Shown here one piece after another: positions 1 through 9,224 of a stretch of DNA of 64,000 nucleotides. Below the pieces are notes generated by a model, which was not told the DNA's origin, did no database searches, and worked only from the letters and a program-made list of their open reading frames with translations. Origin of the DNA: Streptomyces camponoticapitis (lineage in GTDB: Bacteria > Actinomycetota > Actinomycetes > Streptomycetales > Streptomycetaceae); contig NZ_BMMV01000013.1 in assembly GCF_014646115.1 (NCBI RefSeq), forward strand, positions 1 to 64,000, given 5' to 3'. The position numbers were made by a program, and so were the translations under genes. Positions within the stretch are counted from its first letter, which is position 1, and every line of letters starts with the position of its first letter.

Positions 1-17
1 GCCGAGGGCTTGTCCTC
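1..17 (+). rRNA. 23S rRNA, 3' end (partial)
   Basis: The first bases read like the last nucleotides of an actinobacterial 23S rRNA (GCCGAGGGCTTGTCC), by analogy with the E. coli 3' end. The rest of the gene lies left of the window. Bases 18-95 are the 23S-5S spacer, a processed part of the rRNA precursor. The exact 3' end is inferred from memory of Streptomyces 23S sequences and may be off by several bases. Confidence 0.55.
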
Positions 18-95
18 AGTTGCTCGCGTCCACTGTGTTAGTTCTGAGACAACGAACATCCGTGAAGTCATCCGGCTGTTCCAGTGTTTCATAGT

Positions 96-214
96 GTTTC
101 GGTGGTCATTGCGTTAGGGAAACGCCCGGTTACATTCCGAACCCGGAAGCTAAGCCTTTCAGCGCCGATGGTACTGCAGGGGGGACCCTGTGGGAGAGTA
201 GGACGCCGCCGAAC
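96..214 (+). rRNA. rrf: 5S ribosomal RNA
   Basis: This is a 119-nt 5S rRNA. It begins GTTTCGGTGG and ends CCGCCGAAC, which pair as helix I. Inside are the conserved blocks CCCGGTTACATTCCGAACC and GGGAGAGTAGGACG. It closes an rRNA operon whose 16S and 23S genes lie to the left. Length and sequence are typical of Streptomyces, with only small differences around bases 107-117. Confidence 0.97.
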
Positions 215-228
215 AATCTTTGTGGGAG

Positions 229-260
229 TGCCCCGCACCGTTTATGGTGCGGGGCATTTC
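229..260 (+). terminator. rRNA operon terminator
   Basis: An 11-bp hairpin starts about 15 nt after 5S. CCCCGCACC (231-239) pairs with GGTGCGGGG (246-254) around a 6-nt loop, extended by TG/CA, and is followed by a short T-rich stretch. The position after the last rRNA gene fits an intrinsic terminator. Confidence 0.85.
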
Positions 261-330
261 TGCGTTCAAGACCCTTGTGTCGACGGTTTCCAGCGCCCGG
301 CACTTCGGGTATGATCTCTCTCGTTGCCGC

Positions 331-406
331 GCCCCAATAGCTCAGTCGGTAGAGCGTCTCCATGGTAAGGAGAAGGTCTACGGTTCGATTCCGTATTGGG
401 GCTCCA
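331..406 (+). tRNA. tRNA-Thr (anticodon GGT)
   Basis: The cloverleaf folds fully. The acceptor is GCCCCAA/TTGGGGC. The D arm is GCTC/GAGC. The anticodon stem TCTCC/GGAGA encloses loop ATGGTAA with anticodon GGT at 364-366, which reads ACC (and ACU) threonine codons. The T arm is TACGG/CCGTA with a TTCGATT loop. The discriminator base is T403 and CCA is encoded at 404-406. The gene stands alone just after the rRNA operon and is followed by a strong terminator. Confidence 0.97.
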
Positions 407-411
407 GCACA

Positions 412-447
412 AAAGAAGGGCCCCGCCAGCCGGCGGGGCCCTTCTTT
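412..447. terminator. Bidirectional terminator between tRNA-Thr and osaC
   Basis: A perfect 16-bp stem (412-427 with 432-447) has a 4-nt loop. It carries A residues on the left flank and T residues on the right, so it can act on either strand. It ends tRNA-Thr transcription on plus and osaC on minus; the osaC stop codon begins at 453, immediately next to it. Confidence 0.92.
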
Positions 448-450
448 CGT

Positions 451-3102
451 TCAGTTCTTCTGCGGCTCGGGCACCCGCATCGCCAGAATCGCCATGTCGT
501 CCGACGCCGGCTCCGCCGCGAACCTCTCCACCGCCCGTAGCACCCGCGACGCCACCGCTCCGGCCGTGAGGCCCGTACAGCCCGTCAGAACGTCCACGAG
601 GCCGTCGTCGCCCAACATCCGTGTTCCCTCCCGGCGTTCGGTGACGCCGTCGGTGACACAGAGGAGGACGTCGCCCGGGTCGAGCGTGACCATCTGCTCG
701 TACAGCTCCAGGTCGTCCATCACGCCGAGCAGCGGCTGCGGGTCCGCCGCGGCCTCCACCGTGCCGTCCTGGCGCAGACGAAGCGGCAGCGGGTGTCCGG
801 CGCAGACGACCTTGAGGACGGCACTCCCGTCCTCCTGGGGCCACAACTCCCCGTACAGCAGCGTCAGGAAGCGGCTGCGGGCGCCCTCGTCGAGGATCGC
901 CGCGTTCAGGCGCTCCAGCACCGCCGGGCCGCTGAAGCCCTCGCGGGCGAGGAGGCGGAGCGCGTGCCGGGCGAGTCCCGTCACCGCCGCGGCTTCCGGG
1001 CCCGTGCCGCAGACGTCGCCGATGGCGAAGCCGTACGCGCCGTCGCGGATCGGGAAGAGGTCGTAGAAGTCACCGCCCACCTCGTTGCCCTCGCCGGCCG
1101 CGCGGTAGATGACCTCGACCTCGACGTTGGGCACCTGGGGCAGTTCCGGCGGCAGCAGGCTGCGCTGGAGGGACTGGCTGATCGCCATGCGCTCCGAGTA
1201 GAGGCGCGCGTTGTCGAGGGCGAGTGCCGCACGGCGGGACAGGTCCTCGGCCAACTCCAGGATCTCCTGGCGGAAGTGGTCGTCCGACGGCTTGCCGAGG
1301 GTGAGCATCCCGATCACGCGGTTACGGGCGACCAGAGGCAGTACGACGGTCTCTCCGCCGACGGCGGCGGCCGTGGCGAGCGTTGTGCCGATTCCGGAGG
1401 AGACGGGCGTGGAGGCCCCTCCCAGCTCCCTCATGGACGTACGGAGCGCCGCCTGGTGCGCGGCGTCCGCCGGGCCGGTCCAGACGCGGGCGCCCGGGGT
1501 GGGGACCGGGTCGGGCGGATCGATCTTGGAGAGCAGGGCCTTCAGACCGTCGATGCGCTCCTCGTCCTCGTGCAGTACGTAGGAGAGGTACGGGTCCGAC
1601 GTCTGGTCGGCGATGGTGTAGACGGCGCACCAGGTGGCGAGCGTCGGCACCGTCATCTGTGCCATGAGTGCGAGCGTCTGGTCCCGGTCGAGGGTGCCGG
1701 CCAGCAGGTCGGAGGCTTCGACGAGGAAGGAGAGCGAGCCACGGCGGAGGCGTTCGAGCTCGCCGAGTCGGGCCGACTCGACGGCCAGCGCGATCCGGTC
1801 GGCGGCGAACTGGAGGCGCAGCGCCTCCTCGTTGGAATACCGGCCCGCCGATTCGGCCGCGACGCCGAGTGAACCGGTCAGCCGGCCCTCGACCTTGAGC
1901 GGGACGGTGACGACGGAGCGCATACCGGTGCCGTTGAGCAGCGGGACGGCGCCGGGGACGATGGCCAAGTCTTCGTGGACCGCGGGCATACGGGCGGAGC
2001 CGTACCGCCCCGTGCCGGCCTCCACCGGGACGCGGGCGAAGCGCTGCCGGGCCGACGGGAGGCCGGTGGTGGCCCGTACCTCCAGCTCCGTCTCGTCGTC
2101 CGTGGCGAGCAGGAGGAACGCGGAGTCGCCTTCGAGCATGTCGCGGGCGCGCTCCACGGTGCGCTGGAGCAGGCCGTCGAGGTCCTCGGGGGCCGGTGAG
2201 CCGATGAAGACCTCGAAGGGGTCCACGGTTCGGCTCTCGGCGCCGGCCTCGGTCACGGGGGCGCGCTGCGGGGTCTGGATCACGGCGCGTTCGTCGTCAC
2301 GTACGAGAAGGCACACGGTGGACGGTTCGCCGTTGGTGTCCCGTACGCGGAGGTGGGAGGCGTACACGGGGATGACCCGGCCGTCGCTGCCCCGGATCCC
2401 GTAGCTGCCCTCCCAGCGCGACAGCAGCAGCGCCTCGACGATGCCCGTGCCGATGCCCGGGGTGTGCGGCCAGGCCGCGAAGTCGGTGAGGGGCTTGCCG
2501 ATGACCTGGTCGGCGGGGTAGCCGAAGAGGTGCTCCGCGTCCTCGTTCCATGTCGAGACCGCGCCGGATCTGTCGATCTGTACGACGGCGACCCTGACGC
2601 GTTCGTCGGTGACGGGGAGGAGCGCGTTCGGGATGACGGGGCCCGCGGACCGGGCGCCCACGGCGCGGTCGGGCAGGTCGAGCTGGAACCAGACCTGCTT
2701 GTGCGTCGGGGTGTAGTCGACTCCCCAGCGCGAGGCCAGGGCCGCGCAGAGGAGCAGTCCGCGGCCGTTCTCCCGGTCGGGGCTGCCCAGCGACAGGCCC
2801 GTGCCCTGCATGGGGATCTCACGCTCGGGATAGCGGTCGGACACCTCGACGCGGACGCCGCCCTCCGTACGGAGGCAGAGCACGTCCGCCGATGTGCCGG
2901 CGTGGATCACGGCATTGGTGACGAGTTCGCTGGTCAGGACCACGGCGTCGTCGACGACGTCGGCGTAGCCCCAGCCCTGGAGCGTGTCACGGACAAAGGC
3001 GCGGGCGGTCGCGACGGACCGCCCGACAGGGTCGAAGCTGGCAGCCGCCCGCGCGGTGATCACAGAACTCCTCGTACGCGTCTCGACGCCCGGCTCTGCC
3101 AT
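451..3102 (-). CDS. osaC: OsaC, multidomain sigma-factor regulator (anti-sigma kinase, PAS, GAF, PP2C)
   Basis: This is an 883-aa protein in the order RsbW-like ATPase (about 20-140, N-box SELVTNAVIHA at 58-68 and the ENGRGLLL G-box near 111), PAS (170-275), two GAF domains (about 300-455 and 475-640), and a SpoIIE/RsbU PP2C phosphatase (650-880, with EVGGDFYDLF). It therefore joins anti-sigma kinase and anti-anti-sigma phosphatase activities in one chain. In S. coelicolor the divergent neighbour of osaA with this architecture is OsaC, which helps return SigB to its pre-stress level after osmotic shock. That function is inferred by family and position. The ATG at 3102 has GGAGGG 12 nt upstream; an in-frame ATG at 3150 would add 16 residues that do not look conserved. 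Confidence 0.9.
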   Translation of the reverse strand: MAEPGVETRTRSSVITARAAASFDPVGRSVATARAFVRDTLQGWGYADVVDDAVVLTSELVTNAVIHAGTSADVLCLRTEGGVRVEVSDRYPEREIPMQGTGLSLGSPDRENGRGLLLCAALASRWGVDYTPTHKQVWFQLDLPDRAVGARSAGPVIPNALLPVTDERVRVAVVQIDRSGAVSTWNEDAEHLFGYPADQVIGKPLTDFAAWPHTPGIGTGIVEALLLSRWEGSYGIRGSDGRVIPVYASHLRVRDTNGEPSTVCLLVRDDERAVIQTPQRAPVTEAGAESRTVDPFEVFIGSPAPEDLDGLLQRTVERARDMLEGDSAFLLLATDDETELEVRATTGLPSARQRFARVPVEAGTGRYGSARMPAVHEDLAIVPGAVPLLNGTGMRSVVTVPLKVEGRLTGSLGVAAESAGRYSNEEALRLQFAADRIALAVESARLGELERLRRGSLSFLVEASDLLAGTLDRDQTLALMAQMTVPTLATWCAVYTIADQTSDPYLSYVLHEDEERIDGLKALLSKIDPPDPVPTPGARVWTGPADAAHQAALRTSMRELGGASTPVSSGIGTTLATAAAVGGETVVLPLVARNRVIGMLTLGKPSDDHFRQEILELAEDLSRRAALALDNARLYSERMAISQSLQRSLLPPELPQVPNVEVEVIYRAAGEGNEVGGDFYDLFPIRDGAYGFAIGDVCGTGPEAAAVTGLARHALRLLAREGFSGPAVLERLNAAILDEGARSRFLTLLYGELWPQEDGSAVLKVVCAGHPLPLRLRQDGTVEAAADPQPLLGVMDDLELYEQMVTLDPGDVLLCVTDGVTERREGTRMLGDDGLVDVLTGCTGLTAGAVASRVLRAVERFAAEPASDDMAILAMRVPEPQKN

Positions 3103-3382
3103 GATGCGGCCCCGCCCTCCAGGTGCCCGGTGGTAGTACGTTCGCCACACCGCCCCTGCCGGGCAGACCGGGACGGTTGGACAGCCGGATGCCAGGTTAC
3201 TTACCTTCGCTGCGATGGCGGATGCAGGTCACCACTGTTTCCGCCTACTGGGGGTGGGGACGCTATGCGAAGCTGCCGAACTGTTATCGCCAGGTTCGGC
3301 CGTGGTGAAACACTGGGCAGGATTCCAGAGACAGTCTGAGTAACTTCTGAGCAGTACGGTCAACCCCCGCGGGAGGGACACG

Positions 3383-6300
3383 GTGGAGTCTGGCGTGGCG
3401 GCGCGTGGCAACAGCACGCGCGCGAAGGGCGGACGGTCCCGGAACAACGGGGCCACCGAGGTCGATGCGGCGGCTCTGAACAGACTGCTGACGGCCCTGG
3501 TGGCGATGCGGGACGGCAACTTCCGTAAACGCCTGACCGTCTCTGGTGACGATGTGATGGCGGAGATTGCCGCCGTGTTCAACGAGGTGGCGGACCGGAA
3601 TCTGCACCTCACGGGCGAGCTGGCCCGCGTACGGCGCATGGTCGGGCGCGAGGGAAAGCTCACGGAGCGGCTGGAGACGGGCGCCTGCGAGGGGTCCTGG
3701 GCCGCGGCCATCGACGCGTCGAACGCGCTGGTGGACGACTTGGCGCGCCCCGTGTCCGAGGTCGGACGGGTGCTGTCGGCGGTCGCCGAGGGTGACCTGG
3801 AGCAGCGGATGGAGCTGCGTTCGCACTTCGCCGAGGGTTCGGCGGGGACCGAGCGCCCGCTGCGCGGCGAGTTCCTGAAGGTCGCGAGGACCGTCAACAA
3901 CCTGGTCGACCAGCTGTCCGCGTTCACCGACGAGGTGACGCGTGTGGCGCTTGAGGTCGGTACCGAGGGCAAGCTCGGCGGCCAGGCCAAAGTGCGTGGA
4001 ATGTCGGGTTCGTGGAAAGATCTCACGGATTCCGTCAACACGATGGCGTACCGGCTCACCGCTCAGGTACGTGATATTGCTCTCGTTACGACGGCCGTCG
4101 CCAAGGGTGATCTGTCGCGCAAGGTCACCGTCCATGTGGCCGGCGAGATGCTTCAGCTGAAGAACACCGTGAACACGATGGTGGACCAGCTGTCGTCGTT
4201 CTCGTCAGAGGTGACGAGGGTGGCCCGCGAGGTCGGCACCGAGGGTGAACTGGGCGGCCAGGCGACCGTGCCGGGCGTGGCCGGTGTGTGGAAGGACCTC
4301 ACCGACTCGGTGAACACGATGGCCGGCAACCTGACCAGTCAGGTGCGTGGCATCGCGGAGGTCACCACCGCCGTCGCCAACGGCGATCTTTCCCAGAAGG
4401 TCACGGTGAGCGCGCGCGGCGAGGTCGCGCAGCTCGCCGAGACGATCAACCAGATGACCGAGACGCTGCGTACGTTCGCCGACGAGGTCACGCGTGTGGC
4501 GAGCGAGGTCGGCGGCTCCGGTGTGCTGGGCGGCCAGGCGCAGGTGCCCGGCGCCGCGGGCACCTGGAAGGACCTGACGGACTCGGTCAACACCGTCTTC
4601 CGCAATCTGACCACCCAGGTGCGGGACATCGCCCAGGTGACGACGGCCGTCGCGAACGGTGACCTTTCCCAGAAGGTCACCGTCGACGTGGCCGGCGAGA
4701 TGCTCGAACTGAAGAACACCGTCAACACGATGGTGCGGCAGCTCAATTCGTTCGGTTCCGAGGTGACGCGCGTCGCCCGCGAGGTCGGTGTCGAGGGTCA
4801 ACTGGGCGGCCAGGCCGAGGTGCCCGGCGCCGCGGGTACGTGGAAGGACCTCACCGACTCGGTCAACACCGCTTTCCGTAACCTCACCGGCCAGGTGCGG
4901 GACATCGCGCAGGTGACGACTGCGGTCGCGAACGGCGATCTCTCCCAGAAGGTCACTGTCGACGTCGCGGGCGAGATGCTCGAACTGAAGAACACGGTCA
5001 ACACGATGGTGGCGCAGCTGTCGTCGTTCGCCGACCAGGTGACGCGGATGGCGCGTGACGTGGGTACGGAGGGCAGGCTGGGCGGCCAGGCGCGGGTCGA
5101 CGGCGTCTCCGGTACGTGGAAGGAACTGACCGACTCCGTCAACTTCATGGCCGGCAACCTGACGGACCAGGTGCGGCAGATCGCCCAGGTGACCACGGCC
5201 GTGGCGCGCGGTGACCTGTCGCAGAAGATCGACGTGGACGCGCGCGGCGAGATCCTGGAGCTGAAGAACACCATCAACACGATGGTCGACCAGCTCTCGG
5301 CCTTCGCCGAGCAGGTGACGCGGGTCGCCCGCGAGGTGGGCACGGACGGCAGGCTCGGCGGTCAGGCCCAGGTGCCGGGCGTCGCCGGTGTCTGGCGCGA
5401 TCTGACCGACTCCGTGAACGGCATGGCGGGGAACCTGACCTCCCAGGTCCGGAACATCGCCCAGGTCGCCACGGCCGTGGCGCGCGGTGACCTGTCGCAG
5501 AAGATCGACGTGGACGCGCGCGGCGAGATCCTGGAGCTGAAGAACACCCTCAACACGATGGTGGACCAGCTGTCGAACTTCGCGGAGCAGGTCACCAGGG
5601 TCGCCCGCGAGGTCGGTACGGAGGGCATGCTCGGCGGTCAGGCCGAGGTGCAGGGTGTCTCGGGCACCTGGAAGGACCTCACCCAGTCCGTCAACTTCAT
5701 GGCGAACAACCTGACCTCCCAGGTGCGCAACATCGCCGAGGTCACGACGGCGGTCGCCAAGGGCGATCTGTCGAAGAAGATCACCGTCGACGCCAAGGGC
5801 GAGATCCTCGACCTCGTCACGACCGTGAACACGATGGTCGACCAGCTGTCGAACTTCGCCGACGAGGTGACCCGTGTGGCCCGCGAGGTGGGCACCGAGG
5901 GCATCCTCGGCGGCCAGGCGCGGGTGCGCGGCGTCACCGGCATCTGGAAGGACCTCAGCGACAACGTCAACACGATGGCCAACAACCTGACCAGTCAGGT
6001 GCGGAACATCTCCCGTGTCTCGTCGGCCGTCGCCAACGGCGACCTGACGAAGAAGGTCACCGTCGAGGCGCGCGGTGAGGTCGCCGAGCTCGCCGACACC
6101 GTCAACATCATGGTGACGACGCTGTCGTCCTTCGCGGACGAGGTGACGCGAGTCGCCCGCGAGGTGGGCACCGAGGGCGAGTTGGGCGGCCAGGCGCGTG
6201 TCCCGGGGGTCTCCGGTACGTGGAAGGACCTCACCGAGTCGGTGAACTCGATGGCGTCCAACCTGACCGGTCAGGTGCGCCAGATCGCCACGGTCACCAC

Positions 6301-8944
6301 CGCCATCGCCAAGGGCGATCTCACCAAGAAGATCGACATCGACGCCCGCGGTGAGATCCAGGAGCTCAAGAACACCATCAACACGATGGTCGACCAGCTC
6401 TCCTCGTTCGCCGAGCAGGTCACGCGAGTGGCCCGCGAGGTGGGCACGGACGGGCAGCTGGGCGGCCAGGCGCGGGTCAGGGACGTCGACGGCACCTGGC
6501 GCGACCTCACCGAGTCGGTGAATGAGATGGCCGGCAACCTGACGCGTCAGGTGCGGGCGATCGCCGCCGTCGCCACCGCGGTGACCCGCGGCGATCTGAA
6601 CCTGAAGATCGACGTCGACGCCGCAGGCGAGATCCAGGTCCTCCAGGACAACATCAACACCATGATCGCCAACCTGCGCGACACCACCCTCGCCAATGAG
6701 GAGCAGGACTGGCTCAAGGGCAACCTGGCCCGTATCTCCGGTCTGATGCAGGGCCGCCGCGATCTGGACGACGTGGCCTCGCTGATCATGAGCGAGCTCA
6801 CGCCGGTGGTCTCGGCCCAGCACGGCGCCTTCTTCCTCGCGATGCCGACGGGCACCGTCTCCGAGCTGGGGACGGCCGGCGGCCGGGACGGCTCGTACGA
6901 GCTGTGCATGCGGGGCAGTTACGGGTACTCGGCGGGCTCGATGCCGACCTCCTTCCGGCCGGGTGAGACCCTCATCGGAACGGCCGCCGAGGAGAAGCGC
7001 ACGATCCAGGTCAATGTGCCGCCGGGTTATCTGAAGATCTCCTCGGGGCTCGGCGAGGCGTCACCGGCGTACGTGATCGTGCTGCCGGTGCTGTTCGAGG
7101 GCAAGGTCCTCGGTGTGATCGAGCTGGCGTCGTTCCAGCCCTTCACCCAGATCCAGCGGGACTTCCTCAACCAGATCGCCGAGATGATCGCGACGAGTGT
7201 CAACACGATCAGCGTCAACACCAAGACCGAGGTGCTGCTCAAGCAGTCGCAGGAGCTCACGGAACAGCTGCGGGAGCGCTCGGCGGAGCTGGAGAACCGG
7301 CAGAAGGCCCTTCAGTCCTCCAACGCGGAGCTGGAGGAGAAGGCGGAGCTGCTGGCCCGTCAGAACCGCGACATCGAGGTGAAGAACACCGAGATCGAAG
7401 AGGCGCGGCAGGTGCTGGAGGAGCGCGCCGAGCAGCTCGCGGTGTCGATGCGCTACAAGTCCGAGTTCCTGGCGAACATGTCGCACGAGTTGCGTACGCC
7501 GCTGAACTCGCTGCTCATCCTGGCGAAGCTGCTCGCCGACAACGCGGAGATGAATCTCTCGCCGAAGCAGGTGGAGTTCGCCGAGACGATCCACGGTGCG
7601 GGCTCCGACCTGCTCCAGCTCATCAACGACATCCTCGACCTGTCGAAGGTCGAGGCGGGCAAGATGGACGTCAGCCCGACGCGCATCGCGCTCGTACAGC
7701 TCGTCGACTATGTCGAGGCGACCTTCCGCCCGCTGACGGCGGAGAAGGGGCTCGACTTCTCCGTACGGGTCTCGCCGGAGCTGCCGGCGACCCTGCACAC
7801 CGACGAGCAGCGGCTGCTCCAGGTGCTGCGCAACCTGCTGTCCAACGCGGTGAAGTTCACCGACACCGGCGCCGTGGAGCTGGTGATCCGGCCGGCCGGG
7901 GCGGATGTGCCCAACGCGATCAGGGAGCAGCTTCTGGAGGCCGGTTCGCTGCGTGACGCGGACGCGGATCTGATCGCCTTCTCGGTCACCGACACCGGTA
8001 TCGGGATCGCGGCCAGTAAGATGCGGGTGATCTTCGAGGCGTTCAAGCAGGCGGACGGTACGACGAGCCGTAAGTACGGAGGTACGGGTCTGGGCCTGTC
8101 CATCAGCCGGGAGATCGCCCGGCTGCTCGGCGGCGAGATCCACGCGGCGAGCGAGCCGGGCCGCGGCTCGACGTTCACGCTGTACCTGCCGCTGCACGCC
8201 AGCGAGCTGCCCCCGCAGGGCTATCCGCAGTTGACGCCCGGCATCGAGCCGCAGCGCGCCGGCAGCGGCTCCGCGGGGCTGTCGCCGGAGCAGGCGCGGC
8301 GGGACCGGCCCGCGGGCGCGTCGGAGGCCCGTACGGGGCCCGCCGCGCTCTTCAGGCGCCGTCGCAAGGCCCTGGGCGGCCCCGAGCAGATGAACTCGCT
8401 GTCCGGGCGCACCGGTGGCTCGTCGGGCCCGTCGGCGGGGACGCCGACGAGCGGGAACGGTTCCGCGGGCGCGGCCAACGGGTCGCGGCTGGCGGGTGGT
8501 TCGGGGGCCGAGGAGTCCTGGACGGGGGAGATGCCCGAGGCTCCGGAGGAGCGGCGTACGTTCTCGTTCGGCGGCGAGAAGGTGCTGATCGTGGACGACG
8601 ACATCCGGAACGTCTTCGCGCTGACCAGCGTCCTCGAACAGCACGGTCTGTCGGTGCTGTACGCGGAGAACGGCCGTGAGGGCATCGAGGTGCTGGAGCA
8701 GCACGACGATGTGACGCTGGTTCTGATGGACATCATGATGCCGGAGATGGACGGATACGCGACGACGACGGCGATCCGCAGGATGCCGCAGTTCGCCGGG
8801 CTGCCGATCATCGCGCTCACCGCGAAGGCGATGAAGGGCGACCGGGAGAAGGCGATCGACTCCGGCGCATCGGACTATGTGACAAAGCCGGTCGATCCCG
8901 ATCATCTGCTGTCGGTGATGGAGCAGTGGATGCACCAGAAGTGA
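3383..8944 (+). CDS. osaA: OsaA, hybrid histidine kinase with a multi-HAMP array
   Basis: This is a 1853-aa soluble-looking hybrid kinase with no obvious membrane segment. The first ~1110 residues are a chain of about 12 HAMP-like units, followed by GAF (about 1120-1275), a coiled coil (1285-1360), HisKA with SHELRTPL (phospho-accepting His1368), HATPase (NAVKFTD, DTGIGI, GGTGLGLS), a Gly/Ser/Pro-rich linker (1620-1725), and a receiver domain (VDDD; phospho-acceptor Asp1783 in LMDIMMPEMDGY). The start is GTG with GGGAGGGA upstream. In S. coelicolor this locus controls osmotic adaptation, aerial growth and antibiotic production together with the downstream OsaB. The architecture resembles fungal group III (Nik1/Os-1) osmosensing hybrid kinases. 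It is divergent from osaC across a 280-nt gap. Confidence 0.95.
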   Translation: MESGVAARGNSTRAKGGRSRNNGATEVDAAALNRLLTALVAMRDGNFRKRLTVSGDDVMAEIAAVFNEVADRNLHLTGELARVRRMVGREGKLTERLETGACEGSWAAAIDASNALVDDLARPVSEVGRVLSAVAEGDLEQRMELRSHFAEGSAGTERPLRGEFLKVARTVNNLVDQLSAFTDEVTRVALEVGTEGKLGGQAKVRGMSGSWKDLTDSVNTMAYRLTAQVRDIALVTTAVAKGDLSRKVTVHVAGEMLQLKNTVNTMVDQLSSFSSEVTRVAREVGTEGELGGQATVPGVAGVWKDLTDSVNTMAGNLTSQVRGIAEVTTAVANGDLSQKVTVSARGEVAQLAETINQMTETLRTFADEVTRVASEVGGSGVLGGQAQVPGAAGTWKDLTDSVNTVFRNLTTQVRDIAQVTTAVANGDLSQKVTVDVAGEMLELKNTVNTMVRQLNSFGSEVTRVAREVGVEGQLGGQAEVPGAAGTWKDLTDSVNTAFRNLTGQVRDIAQVTTAVANGDLSQKVTVDVAGEMLELKNTVNTMVAQLSSFADQVTRMARDVGTEGRLGGQARVDGVSGTWKELTDSVNFMAGNLTDQVRQIAQVTTAVARGDLSQKIDVDARGEILELKNTINTMVDQLSAFAEQVTRVAREVGTDGRLGGQAQVPGVAGVWRDLTDSVNGMAGNLTSQVRNIAQVATAVARGDLSQKIDVDARGEILELKNTLNTMVDQLSNFAEQVTRVAREVGTEGMLGGQAEVQGVSGTWKDLTQSVNFMANNLTSQVRNIAEVTTAVAKGDLSKKITVDAKGEILDLVTTVNTMVDQLSNFADEVTRVAREVGTEGILGGQARVRGVTGIWKDLSDNVNTMANNLTSQVRNISRVSSAVANGDLTKKVTVEARGEVAELADTVNIMVTTLSSFADEVTRVAREVGTEGELGGQARVPGVSGTWKDLTESVNSMASNLTGQVRQIATVTTAIAKGDLTKKIDIDARGEIQELKNTINTMVDQLSSFAEQVTRVAREVGTDGQLGGQARVRDVDGTWRDLTESVNEMAGNLTRQVRAIAAVATAVTRGDLNLKIDVDAAGEIQVLQDNINTMIANLRDTTLANEEQDWLKGNLARISGLMQGRRDLDDVASLIMSELTPVVSAQHGAFFLAMPTGTVSELGTAGGRDGSYELCMRGSYGYSAGSMPTSFRPGETLIGTAAEEKRTIQVNVPPGYLKISSGLGEASPAYVIVLPVLFEGKVLGVIELASFQPFTQIQRDFLNQIAEMIATSVNTISVNTKTEVLLKQSQELTEQLRERSAELENRQKALQSSNAELEEKAELLARQNRDIEVKNTEIEEARQVLEERAEQLAVSMRYKSEFLANMSHELRTPLNSLLILAKLLADNAEMNLSPKQVEFAETIHGAGSDLLQLINDILDLSKVEAGKMDVSPTRIALVQLVDYVEATFRPLTAEKGLDFSVRVSPELPATLHTDEQRLLQVLRNLLSNAVKFTDTGAVELVIRPAGADVPNAIREQLLEAGSLRDADADLIAFSVTDTGIGIAASKMRVIFEAFKQADGTTSRKYGGTGLGLSISREIARLLGGEIHAASEPGRGSTFTLYLPLHASELPPQGYPQLTPGIEPQRAGSGSAGLSPEQARRDRPAGASEARTGPAALFRRRRKALGGPEQMNSLSGRTGGSSGPSAGTPTSGNGSAGAANGSRLAGGSGAEESWTGEMPEAPEERRTFSFGGEKVLIVDDDIRNVFALTSVLEQHGLSVLYAENGREGIEVLEQHDDVTLVLMDIMMPEMDGYATTTAIRRMPQFAGLPIIALTAKAMKGDREKAIDSGASDYVTKPVDPDHLLSVMEQWMHQK
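3923..6682 (+). repeat. Ten tandem 276-bp HAMP-coding repeats inside osaA
   Basis: Counting from each conserved Phe of the F-x3-EVTRVA motif, the reading frame repeats every 276 nt (92 codons): for example 3923 and 4199, and so on to 6682. Each unit carries EVGTEG-LGGQA, WKDLTDSVN, IAQVTTAVA-GDLS and LKNTVNTMV. Two more divergent HAMP-like units precede the array. Many blocks are nearly identical in nucleotide sequence, so the array could lose or gain units by recombination and is prone to misassembly. Confidence 0.9.
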
Positions 8945-9224
8945 CATGAAAGGGACATCGGGCGGCTGCTTCAGAAGTGACCGGCGGCTGTGCGAACCTG
9001 TAGGAGAAGGTGAGTTCCTGTGGCGGAAGACGTGTGAGCCACAGGTAATCGGGGAACTTTCCGAGCTCCTGTGACGTTTTTGCTACGTGCACAGTGACAT
9101 CGCGGTGACAGGGTGTGGCGACAGGCGGGGTGCGGCTACCATGACCGGCACAAGGACGGACGGCGTAAGGGAGTCGTCCCCTGGGGCGGCGCCCGGTGCA
9201 CAGCCGGGGCGAGGAGGGCGGGCC

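Noticed and set aside
4205..6823. 872-codon open frame on minus opposite the OsaA HAMP array
   Set aside because: It mirrors the repeat structure of osaA and exists because GC-rich third positions rarely give stops on the other strand. There is no ribosome site or recognisable domain.
8945..9224. SigB-type promoter before osaB
   Set aside because: A SigB promoter was expected from S. coelicolor. Only GGGTGT (9111-9116) and GGGTGC (9128-9133) were found, and neither has a GNNT block 14-16 nt upstream.
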